A program made the translations under genes and the position numbers. Shown piece after piece: positions 1 to 8,823 of a stretch of 8,823 nt of DNA (its first letter is position 1; each line of letters begins with the position of its first letter). The stretch covers positions 1 through 8,823 of the forward strand of contig JAUNRO010000119.1 in assembly GCA_030544185.1 (NCBI GenBank), written 5' to 3'. Source of the DNA: Propionibacteriaceae bacterium (GTDB taxonomy: Bacteria; Actinomycetota; Actinomycetes; Propionibacteriales; Propionibacteriaceae). The notes beneath the pieces were generated by a model. That model did no database searches. It was not told where the DNA came from and was given only the letters and a program-made list of their open reading frames with translations.

Positions 1-402
1 CACTGGGTGGGCAACGTCTGCAATCTCTCCACGCCCGCGGGCCTGGCAATCGCCGCGATCGCTCGATGCCGCCTCCGCCTCGGCCCGCGCGGGCTGATCC
101 TCGCCGAGGGCTATCGCCCGCGGTTCCCGTTCGCATCCGCCTTCACCGTCGGCAACGTCATCCTGATCAGAGGGACGCTCGGCGACTGCACTCGTGACCT
201 GCTCGATCACGAGGAGGCGCACAGTTGGCAATATCTGGCGACGGGCCCACTCTTCCTCCCGCTGTACGCCGCAGCGCTCGGTTGGTCCTGGCTGCGCAGC
301 GGTGACCGGGCGGCGTACAATATCTTCGAACGCCACGCCGGACTCGCCCGCGGCGGCTATCGCACAGACCGTCCGCTGCGCCCGTTCTGGAGCCGGTCAT
401 GA
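1..402 (+). CDS. Small HExxH-motif protein of unknown function (5' end outside window)
   Basis: The frame is open to the left edge of the window. The first visible start is GTG at 7, but too little upstream sequence is present to judge a ribosome site and the true start may lie outside, so I treat the gene as 5'-partial. Residues here are numbered from that GTG. The protein has an HExxH motif (H68-E69-E70-A71-H72) followed by Q75-Y76, a hydrophobic stretch (about 82-96, FLPLYAAALGWSWL) and then N105-I-F-E108-R-H-A111. The order HExxHxxQY, hydrophobic segment, FExxA resembles small zincin-like proteins in which the later Glu could be a third zinc ligand. That is pattern recognition, not a family assignment. 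There is no signal peptide in the visible part. Its stop overlaps the next start in ATGA, so the two genes are probably translationally coupled. Function unknown; a metal-binding or peptidase role is only a hypothesis. Confidence 0.72.
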   Translation, partial: HWVGNVCNLSTPAGLAIAAIARCRLRLGPRGLILAEGYRPRFPFASAFTVGNVILIRGTLGDCTRDLLDHEEAHSWQYLATGPLFLPLYAAALGWSWLRSGDRAAYNIFERHAGLARGGYRTDRPLRPFWSRS

Positions 403-1748
403 CGCTCTCGCGCCGCAGCCTTGTGCTGGGCACCCTCGGCGCGAGCGTCCTTGCGTTGACCGGCTGCATCGGCAATCGCCGTCAGGCGGCGGAGGACTGG
501 CTGCGCTCCCGTTCCTGGGTGGCCGTCGTGGAGCGGGTCGAGGCCCGCGGCGGTCCGGTGCCCCTCCCTGGACCGGCCGACCTGACGGCCCGGGTGCGCT
601 GCGTGCCGGGGACTGATCGCCTCGCGCTGACCGGGATCCGGGCCGAGATCGAGGACTACGCCGCCACCCACGCGCGGGACGTCCGGACCCTGCTGGTCCA
701 CCTGGAGCATGACTCCGGGCTGCTGCCGGTCAGCGGCAACCGTGCCACCAACGATGAGGTGTTCGCACTCCATGACCTGGCCGTGGCTGATTCCCGCGCC
801 GAGCGGGTCGAGATCGAATGGCGCACGGGACTGGAGCTGCGCGTCACCACGCCCGCCACCGCCGTGCTGGCGTACGCCGAGGAGCTGACCAGCAAGGACC
901 CCGGGACCGCGAGGGCGACGATCGTCGTGCGTGATGCCGAGGCAACGTCGGTCGTGACCACCGGTTTCGGCCAGACCGAGCGTGTGCGCACGGTCGCCGC
1001 CGCGGTCGCTGCGGCCGGCCGGGCTCGTGGTTTCGAGGCCCATTCGGTCACTGATCCGATCCGACTGACAGTGGAACTGGACTCCCGCGATCTGCTGGAC
1101 CCGACGTTCCGCGCGCTGCGCCGGCGCTGGCCGGAAGCCGAGCTGGATCTCACCGTCGAGGCCGACCGGCTGGGCCTGCGCGGGCCGGAGTCGGTCACCG
1201 AACGACTGCCGGGCGCCACGGACCTCTTCGCAGCCGCCCCGTTCAGCCGGCTGGTCGTTCAGGACCACAACGAAACCGTCGGCCGGGTCACCCTCGTTGC
1301 CCGCGTTGACGACCCCACCACCGTCGCTGCGGCGACCCGCGCGATCGGTGACCATGCCGAAGCCGGTGGCGTCGCGGTGTGGTTCTTGCTCGATCCGATC
1401 GCCAAAGTGCGCCTGCTCGGCTCCCCCGCCCTGGTCGCCGCCTGCGGCGGGCCTGCCCAGGCAGTGGTCACCGGGGCGAGCGAGCAGGCCAGCGCGGACA
1501 ACACCCAGGGTCGGCTGCGGCTCTATCCGAACGTGCCGGCATCCGACTTCGAATCCCGGGGCCGTGCCATCCGCGCGGCTGGGTGGCCGGGAGCACTGGA
1601 CTTCGAAGTCAATGGCGGATCGTTCACCGTCGCCTACCGCTCCACCGCCACGGGTCGCGCCCAGAACGTGGAGGTCGTCAAGACCATCGGAACCATCGAC
1701 GGCTCCAGCGCCTGGATCACTGCCTGGGACGCCAGCGCCACCGAATGA
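399..1748 (+). CDS. Predicted lipoprotein of unknown family, possibly Tat-exported
   Basis: This encodes 449 residues. The start ATG at 399 overlaps the previous stop, and GGAG at 389-392 lies 6 bases upstream. The N-terminus is a lipoprotein signal peptide: S4-R5-R6-S7, a hydrophobic core at about 8-20, and a lipobox L20-T21-G22-C23, so C23 should be lipidated and the protein anchored on the outer face of the membrane. SRRSLV also resembles a twin-arginine motif, so Tat export is possible. The mature part has no motif I recognise. It looks like alternating beta strands and Ala-rich helices (for example around 197-210, 308-322 and 387-395), and two segments, DPIRLTVELDS (219-229) and DPIAKVRLLGS (332-342), each follow such a helix, hinting at internal duplication. 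The first gene of the pair carries an HExxH motif, so both may act at the envelope. Only 8 bases separate it from the convergent DUF3263 gene, leaving no room for a private terminator. Confidence 0.85.
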   Translation: MTLSRRSLVLGTLGASVLALTGCIGNRRQAAEDWLRSRSWVAVVERVEARGGPVPLPGPADLTARVRCVPGTDRLALTGIRAEIEDYAATHARDVRTLLVHLEHDSGLLPVSGNRATNDEVFALHDLAVADSRAERVEIEWRTGLELRVTTPATAVLAYAEELTSKDPGTARATIVVRDAEATSVVTTGFGQTERVRTVAAAVAAAGRARGFEAHSVTDPIRLTVELDSRDLLDPTFRALRRRWPEAELDLTVEADRLGLRGPESVTERLPGATDLFAAAPFSRLVVQDHNETVGRVTLVARVDDPTTVAAATRAIGDHAEAGGVAVWFLLDPIAKVRLLGSPALVAACGGPAQAVVTGASEQASADNTQGRLRLYPNVPASDFESRGRAIRAAGWPGALDFEVNGGSFTVAYRSTATGRAQNVEVVKTIGTIDGSSAWITAWDASATE

Positions 1749-1756
1749 TGCGAGGT

Positions 1757-2053
1757 TCAGCGCGGGTCGAAACCCAGCCGACGAGCGGAGCGGGCACGCT
1801 GCCGCTCCGAGCGCAGGCGGCGGAGCCGCTTCACCAGCAGCGGATCGTGCGCGAGAGCGTCGGGGTTGTCGATGAGGGCGTTGAGAATCTGGTAATACCG
1901 CGTCGCGGACATGTCGAAGCGCTCCCGGATCCCCTGCTCCTTGGGGCCGGTGTGCTTCCACCAGTTGCGTTCGAAGTCGAGGATGTCGGCATCGCGTCCG
2001 CTCAGCAACGGCTCGTGGGCGCGCTCTGGATTCTGATTCGCTGCTGCGGACAT
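1757..2053 (-). CDS. DUF3263 family protein, small putative DNA-binding protein
   Basis: This encodes 98 residues. The core matches what I know of DUF3263, a short actinobacterial family: LSGRDADILDFERNWWKH at 17-34, then KEQGIRERFDMSATRYYQIL (38-57), then NALIDNPDALAHDPLLVKRL (58-77) and a basic C-terminal tail (R78 to R98). The middle segment reads like a helix-turn-helix (IRERFDMSATRYYQIL), which suggests nucleic-acid binding. That role is inferred; I know of no established biochemical function. The start ATG (2051-2053 on the plus strand) has AGGA 7 bases upstream, but the same bases also form part of a good -10 element, so the transcript may be leaderless. An inverted repeat spans its promoter, which would fit autoregulation. 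It is convergent with the lipoprotein gene and divergent from manA, so it is probably transcribed alone. Confidence 0.9.
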   Translation of the reverse strand: MSAAANQNPERAHEPLLSGRDADILDFERNWWKHTGPKEQGIRERFDMSATRYYQILNALIDNPDALAHDPLLVKRLRRLRSERQRARSARRLGFDPR

Positions 2054-2087
2054 GCCGCCATCCTAGACACAGAATCACAGGCATGTC
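2049..2087. repeat. Inverted repeat GACATGCC / GGCATGTC, candidate operator
   Basis: A perfect 8-base inverted repeat has arms at 2049-2056 and 2080-2087. The arm centres are 31 bases apart, close to three helical turns. Each arm is itself nearly palindromic (G-R-CATG-Y-C), so the site could hold two copies of one dimer site on the same DNA face. One arm covers the DUF3263 start codon and predicted transcription start, and the other overlaps its -35 element. This placement suits a repressor; binding by the DUF3263 protein is a guess. Confidence 0.4.
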
Positions 2088-2089
2088 AT
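2060..2089 (-). promoter_or_regulatory. Candidate sigma-A promoter of the DUF3263 gene, possibly leaderless
   Basis: On the minus strand, ATGACA (2084-2089), five of six matches to TTGACA, is followed after 18 bases by TAGGAT (2060-2065), which fits the TAnnnT -10 of actinobacteria. The expected start of transcription is then at or next to 2053, the A of the ATG. This would give a leaderless mRNA, although AGGA within the same bases could instead act as a ribosome site on a longer transcript. Confidence 0.5.
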
Positions 2090-2140
2090 TCGCCCAGCTC
2101 CGCGCGTCCCGCAGACTCCGCACGCCCAACGCACCCCGGC

Positions 2141-2146
2141 TAGCAT
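2141..2146 (+). promoter_or_regulatory. Candidate -10 element of manA (leaderless transcript)
   Basis: TAGCAT fits TAnnnT and ends 7 bases before the manA ATG at 2154, so transcription should start at or one base before the start codon. No Shine-Dalgarno sequence stands at a normal distance from that ATG, which supports a leaderless mRNA. I see no convincing -35 hexamer 16-19 bases upstream. AGG at 2148-2150 could instead serve the second in-frame ATG at 2160. Confidence 0.4.
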
Positions 2147-2153
2147 CAGGTCC

Positions 2154-3323
2154 ATGCTCATGCTGACCGGCACCCTCCAGGACTACGCCTGGGGCTCCCA
2201 CGACGGCATCCCCGCCGCCCTCGGCACCGAACCGACGGGCTCCCCCCAGGCCGAATACTGGCTGGGCGCCCACCCCAAGGCGCCCTCCCGCCTCGCCGAT
2301 GGCCGCAGCCTCGACGCGGTGCTCACTGAGCGGCCCGAGCTGATCGGCGCGGTGAACCTCGACCGGTTCGGCCCCCGGCTGCCGTTCCTCATGAAGCTCA
2401 TCTCGGCCCGCCAGGCGCTGTCGCTGCAGGCCCATCCCTCCCGCGCGCAGGCCATCGAGGGCTTCGATCAGGAGAACCGGGCCGGCATCGCCCTGGACGC
2501 CCCCGAGCGCAACTATCGCGACGACTGGCCGAAGCCCGAGGCCCTTGTGGCGCTCACCGAGTTCCACGGCCTCTGCGGGTTCCGCGACCCCTCGCAGACG
2601 CAGGCGCTGGCCGCCCACCTCGGCGTACCCACCCTCGATCTTCTCTTCCAGCCCCTCATCGAGGGCGACGGGATCGCCCGGGTCCTGCTGGAGATCCTGG
2701 GCATCGCCGATCTCGAGGACGATCTGTTGCCCGATGTGGTCGCGGCGGCCCGCGAACATGCAGGCGCCGATTCCGAGCTCGGGCGCTTCTGCGACACGAT
2801 CGTCGAGCTCGACCGGGACTACCCGGGGGATCCGGGGATCCTCGCGGCGATGTTGCTCAACCGGATCCTGCTGCAGCCCGGGGACTCCTTCTTCATGCCC
2901 GCCGGCAACCTCCATGCCTATCTGCGCGGGACCGCGCTCGAGGTCATGTCCAACTCCGACAACGTGCTGCGTGGCGGGCTCACGCCGAAGCACATCGACG
3001 TCGACGAGCTGGCTCAGGTGGTCGACTTCATGCCCGGCTTCCCCGGCCTGATCGATCCCGTCGAGGTCTCCCTTGGGATCTGGCACTATCCGACCGAGGC
3101 GCCGGAGTTTGTGCTCTATCGCGTGGACGACGCCAGCGACCAGCCACTGCCGGGGGCCGAGTCGGCGCGGATCCTGCTGGCTCTGCAGGGGGAGGTACGC
3201 CTGGTCGGCGCGGCCGGCGAGTTGGTCCTCGGGCGCGGTGAGGCGGCGTTCCTGGCGGCCGGCGAGGAGGTCCGCGTGCACTCCACGGGACAGGCCTTCA
3301 TGGTGGGCAGCGCCCTTCCCTGA
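2154..3323 (+). CDS. manA: Mannose-6-phosphate isomerase, class I
   Basis: This cytoplasmic zinc enzyme interconverts mannose 6-phosphate and fructose 6-phosphate, feeding GDP-mannose and glycan synthesis or allowing mannose use. The 389 residues match the class I length. Metal ligands are visible as Q92 and H94 (LQAHPS), E129 (WPKPEAL) and H254 (GNLHAYLRG), in the order and spacing of the E. coli enzyme. The second family signature is nearly complete at 254-279: HAY-x-x-G, E-x-M, SDN, LR-x-G-x-TPK. The first signature, normally Y-x-D-x-N-H-K-P-E, reads YRDDWPKPE (121-129), so N-H is replaced by W-P while the metal-binding Glu stays. The ATG at 2154 is chosen because a -10 element lies just upstream; a second ATG at 2160 would shorten the protein by two residues. 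It appears to be a single-gene unit, divergent from the DUF3263 gene and with its own intergenic gap downstream. No other mannose gene is in view. Confidence 0.95.
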   Translation: MLMLTGTLQDYAWGSHDGIPAALGTEPTGSPQAEYWLGAHPKAPSRLADGRSLDAVLTERPELIGAVNLDRFGPRLPFLMKLISARQALSLQAHPSRAQAIEGFDQENRAGIALDAPERNYRDDWPKPEALVALTEFHGLCGFRDPSQTQALAAHLGVPTLDLLFQPLIEGDGIARVLLEILGIADLEDDLLPDVVAAAREHAGADSELGRFCDTIVELDRDYPGDPGILAAMLLNRILLQPGDSFFMPAGNLHAYLRGTALEVMSNSDNVLRGGLTPKHIDVDELAQVVDFMPGFPGLIDPVEVSLGIWHYPTEAPEFVLYRVDDASDQPLPGAESARILLALQGEVRLVGAAGELVLGRGEAAFLAAGEEVRVHSTGQAFMVGSALP

Positions 3324-3351
3324 CCGTTCCGCCCGTTCCGCACCCGCGGAA
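3324..3351 (+). terminator. Tandem 9-mer and small hairpin after manA, possible weak terminator
   Basis: Directly after the manA stop, the 9-mer CCGTTCCGC occurs twice in perfect tandem (3324-3332 and 3333-3341). The second copy pairs with GCGGAA at 3346-3351 to give a 6-base-pair stem (TTCCGC at 3336-3341) with a 4-base loop. No T-run follows, so at best it is a U-less terminator of the kind proposed for GC-rich actinobacteria. Confidence 0.35.
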
Positions 3352-3389
3352 TTCGCGACCTCACCCGGTTTGTGCACGCGGCTGGGGCA

Positions 3390-3402
3390 GGGGGGGTACC
3401 GT
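3390..3402 (+). promoter_or_regulatory. Candidate -10 element of the redox operon, next to a 7-G tract
   Basis: TACCGT at 3397-3402 fits TAnnnT and is directly preceded by seven Gs (3390-3396). Transcription from it would start near 3409 and leave about 20 bases of leader carrying the GGAGG (3420-3424) before the ATG at 3429. No good -35 stands at 16-19 bases; TTGTGC at 3370-3375 is 21 bases away. The rest of the 3352-3428 gap shows nothing else I can support. Confidence 0.35.
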
Positions 3403-3428
3403 GAGCATCGGATTCCAATGGAGGACCG

Positions 3429-5065
3429 ATGATTCACCCGCAACGTCGCGATGTGACACAGCTGCCCGATCTGTTCAGCACCGAGGGCCGGGTCGGCCCG
3501 GAACGGACCAGACGTCCGATCTATCTCGACCTGCTCCCACCGTGCAACGCGGCCTGCCCGGCCGGCGAGAACATTCAGGAGTGGCTCCGGCTGATCAAGG
3601 CCGGCGAGCAGGAGGCCGCTTGGCGCCAGCTCACCCAGGACAACCCGTTCCCGGCCATTCACGGCCGGGTGTGCTATCACCCGTGCGAGACCTCGTGCAA
3701 CCGCAAGGAGCTCGACTCCGCGGTCTCGATCCACGCGGTGGAGCGGTTCCTGGGTGACAAGGCGCTCGAGGAGAACTGGTCGTTCCCGACCGCGCCCCAT
3801 CCGTCGGGCCGCAAGGTCCTGGTGATCGGCGCAGGCCCGTCCGGGCTGTCGGCGGCGTACCATCTGGCCCGCCTCGGCCACGAGGTGGAGATCCGCGACA
3901 ACGGCGCCGAGCCGGGCGGCATGATGCGCTATGGCATCCCCGCCTATCGCCTGCCCCGCGACGTGCTGGACGGCGAGATCGCGCGCATCGAGGCCATGGG
4001 GGTCCGCATGGTGCAGAACCATGCGGTCACCGACCTCCTCGAGGAGCAGAAGGAGGGTGAGTTCGACGCGGTGTTCGTCGCGGTCGGCGCCCACCTGTCC
4101 CGCAAGGTCGATATCCCGGCCCAGGACGCCTCCAAGATGGTCGACGCTGTGCAGTTCCTGCGCGGGGTGGCCTCCGGCGACCGGCCGATCGTCGGCCGCA
4201 AGGTCGCGGTCTATGGCGGTGGCAACACCGCGATGGACGCGGCCCGCACCGCCCGGCGCCTCGGTGCCGAAGAGGCGATCATCGTCTATCGGCGCACGAA
4301 GGCCCAGATGCCCGCCCACGAGGAGGAGCTCAGCGAGGCCGAGCGCGAGGGCGTCAAGATCAACTGGCTGCGCACGATCACCGATGTCTCCGAGGACCTC
4401 ACGGTCGAGATCATGGAGCTCGACGAGGGTGGGCGCCCGACACCGACGGGCCGCTATGAGAAGCTCGCGGCCGACACGGTGATCATGGCCGTCGGCCAGG
4501 TGCCCGAGACCGACTTCCTGCACAACGTCGACGGCCTGGAGTTCGACCGCGACGGCGTCATGCAGGTCGACCACCAGACGCTGATGTCCACGGTCCCCGG
4601 CATCTTTGCCGGTGGCGATGCCGTGCCGTCGGAGCGCACGGTCACCATCGGCGTCGGTCACGGCAAGAAGGCCGCCCGCGCGATCGATGCCTGGCTCAAC
4701 GACCGTGTCCCGGACCGCCGCCCCAAGCACGATCTCGCGACCTTCGACAAGCTGAACCTGTGGTATTTCGGTGACGCCTCCCGCCGGGCCCAGCCCGAGC
4801 TCGACCCGGACGCCCGCATCCTGGCGTTCGACGAGATCGTCGGCGGCCTGCAGGAGACCCAGGCGGTCTTCGAGTCGGCCCGGTGCCTGTCCTGCGGCAA
4901 CTGCTTCGAGTGCGACGGCTGCCTCGGTTCCTGCCCCGAGGACGCGATCATCAAGCTGGGCAAGGGTCACCGCTATCGCTATGACTATGACAAGTGCACC
5001 GGCTGCGGCACGTGCTATGAGCAGTGCCCCGTCCATGCCATTGAGATGCGCCCGGAAGGACAGTC

Positions 5066-5069
<4 letters not shown>
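3429..5069 (+). CDS. GltD/PreT-like Fe-S flavoprotein, NAD(P)H oxidoreductase with C-terminal ferredoxin domain
   Basis: This encodes 546 residues. GGAGG at 3420-3424 precedes the ATG by 4 bases, and a stop at 3402 rules out earlier in-frame starts. Domains in order: an N-terminal helical Fe-S module with C39, C43, C82, C86 and C90; an FAD-binding Rossmann motif VIGAGPSGLSAA (132-143); an NAD(P)H-binding motif VYGGGNTAMDAARTA (261-275); the closing FAD motif GIFAGGDA (391-398); a linker; and a C-terminal ferredoxin domain with C486, C489, C492, C495, C498 and C502, then C523, C526, C529 and C533. The family (glutamate synthase small chain, PreT, NfnB/SfrB-like proteins) moves electrons between NAD(P)H and an Fe-S partner. 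No glutamate synthase large subunit is present; nifJ follows with a 4-base overlap. The likely role is therefore electron exchange between the ferredoxin reduced by NifJ and NAD(P)H. The partner and direction are inferred. A catalogue name of glutamate synthase small subunit would probably be misleading. Confidence 0.9.
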
Positions 5070-8692
<3,623 letters not shown>

Positions 8693-8694
8693 CA

Positions 8695-8823
8695 ATGCCC
8701 GATCTGAGCACGACCTATCTCGGCCTGCCCCTGCGCAACCCGTTGGTGGCGTCCGCCGGCCCGCTCACACAGTCGGCTGAGGGTTTCGCCGCGCTCGCGC
8801 AGGGTGGAGCCGGCGCCATCGTG
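8695..8823 (+). CDS. Dihydroorotate dehydrogenase-like protein (3' end outside window)
   Basis: Only the first 43 codons are present and the frame is open to the right edge. The start MPDLSTTYLGLPLRNPLVAS, followed by AGPL and GAGAIV, matches the beginning of the FMN-binding TIM barrel of class 1 dihydroorotate dehydrogenase and of the PreA/dihydropyrimidine dehydrogenase barrel. Similar DHOD-like proteins are known beside nifJ in other bacteria, and their substrate is not established. It starts 2 bases after the nifJ stop. The purine-rich AAGGAAGG at 8675-8682 inside nifJ is 12 bases from the ATG, a rather long spacing, so coupled re-initiation is plausible. Whether it carries C-terminal Fe-S clusters, and whether it keeps the catalytic Cys or Ser, cannot be seen here. 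Confidence 0.85.
   Translation, partial: MPDLSTTYLGLPLRNPLVASAGPLTQSAEGFAALAQGGAGAIV

Noticed and set aside
1379..2143. Plus-strand open frame crossing the DUF3263 gene
   Set aside because: It overlaps the ends of two well-supported genes in another frame, and its translation is Arg/Pro/Ser/Gly-rich with no family resemblance.
3346..3357. CGCG-GAATT-CGCG-like palindrome after manA as an operator
   Set aside because: The arms are only 4 bases of self-complementary CGCG, expected by chance in DNA this GC-rich, and they overlap the better-supported hairpin.
3370..3380. TTGTGCACGCG as a Rex or FNR-type redox operator upstream of the nifJ operon
   Set aside because: Only one half resembles TTGTGA and no matching second half is present at the right spacing; the GTGCAC palindrome alone is too short.
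3073..3432. Plus-strand open frame covering the manA end and the following gap
   Set aside because: Arg/Ser/Pro-rich translation, out of frame with manA, which has a complete signature there; no ribosome site for its start.
357..5036. Open minus-strand frame of 1559 codons
   Set aside because: It is codon-aligned with three plus-strand genes (399, 2154 and 3429 share one frame), so its stops would need TTA, CTA or TCA codons in those genes, which this GC-rich codon usage avoids. The translation has no recognisable domain and crosses gene boundaries. It is a shadow frame.

Overview
The window is GC-rich, tightly packed bacterial DNA. It reads as an actinobacterial chromosome (Actinomycetota): a DUF3263 protein is present, coding third positions are strongly G/C-biased, and the two divergent promoter candidates place the expected start of transcription on or next to a start codon, as in leaderless mRNAs. 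A single-chain pyruvate:ferredoxin oxidoreductase beside these genes would suit a propionibacterium-like or other facultatively anaerobic actinobacterium, but this placement is inference. I see no rRNA, tRNA, CRISPR array, insertion sequence or phage gene.

Layout. (1) 1-1748: two plus-strand genes joined by a 4-base ATGA overlap. The first is the 3' part of a small protein with an HExxH motif; the second is a predicted lipoprotein of unknown family. (2) 1757-2053, minus strand: a 98-residue DUF3263 protein, convergent with the lipoprotein gene and separated from it by only 8 bases. (3) 2054-2153: a 100-base divergent promoter region with candidate promoters for both flanking genes and an inverted repeat spanning the DUF3263 promoter. 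(4) 2154-3323: manA, class I mannose-6-phosphate isomerase, with all four metal ligands visible. (5) 3324-3428: an intergenic stretch with a tandem 9-mer, a small hairpin, a 7-G tract and a candidate promoter. (6) 3429-8823: a redox operon of a GltD/PreT-like flavoprotein with N- and C-terminal Fe-S modules, nifJ (pyruvate:ferredoxin oxidoreductase, 1208 residues), and the first 43 codons of a dihydroorotate-dehydrogenase-like gene that runs off the window.

How the genes work together. The last three genes form one transcription unit (4-base overlap, then a 2-base gap). NifJ would oxidise pyruvate to acetyl-CoA and reduce ferredoxin or flavodoxin. The GltD-like protein has the FAD, NAD(P)H and ferredoxin modules needed to pass electrons between ferredoxin and NAD(P)H. 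The DHOD-like protein adds an FMN-barrel candidate. The GltD-like and DHOD-like proteins together hold the same set of modules as dihydropyrimidine dehydrogenase, cut at a different place, and this is the most interesting system in the window. manA and the DUF3263 gene look like separately controlled single genes.
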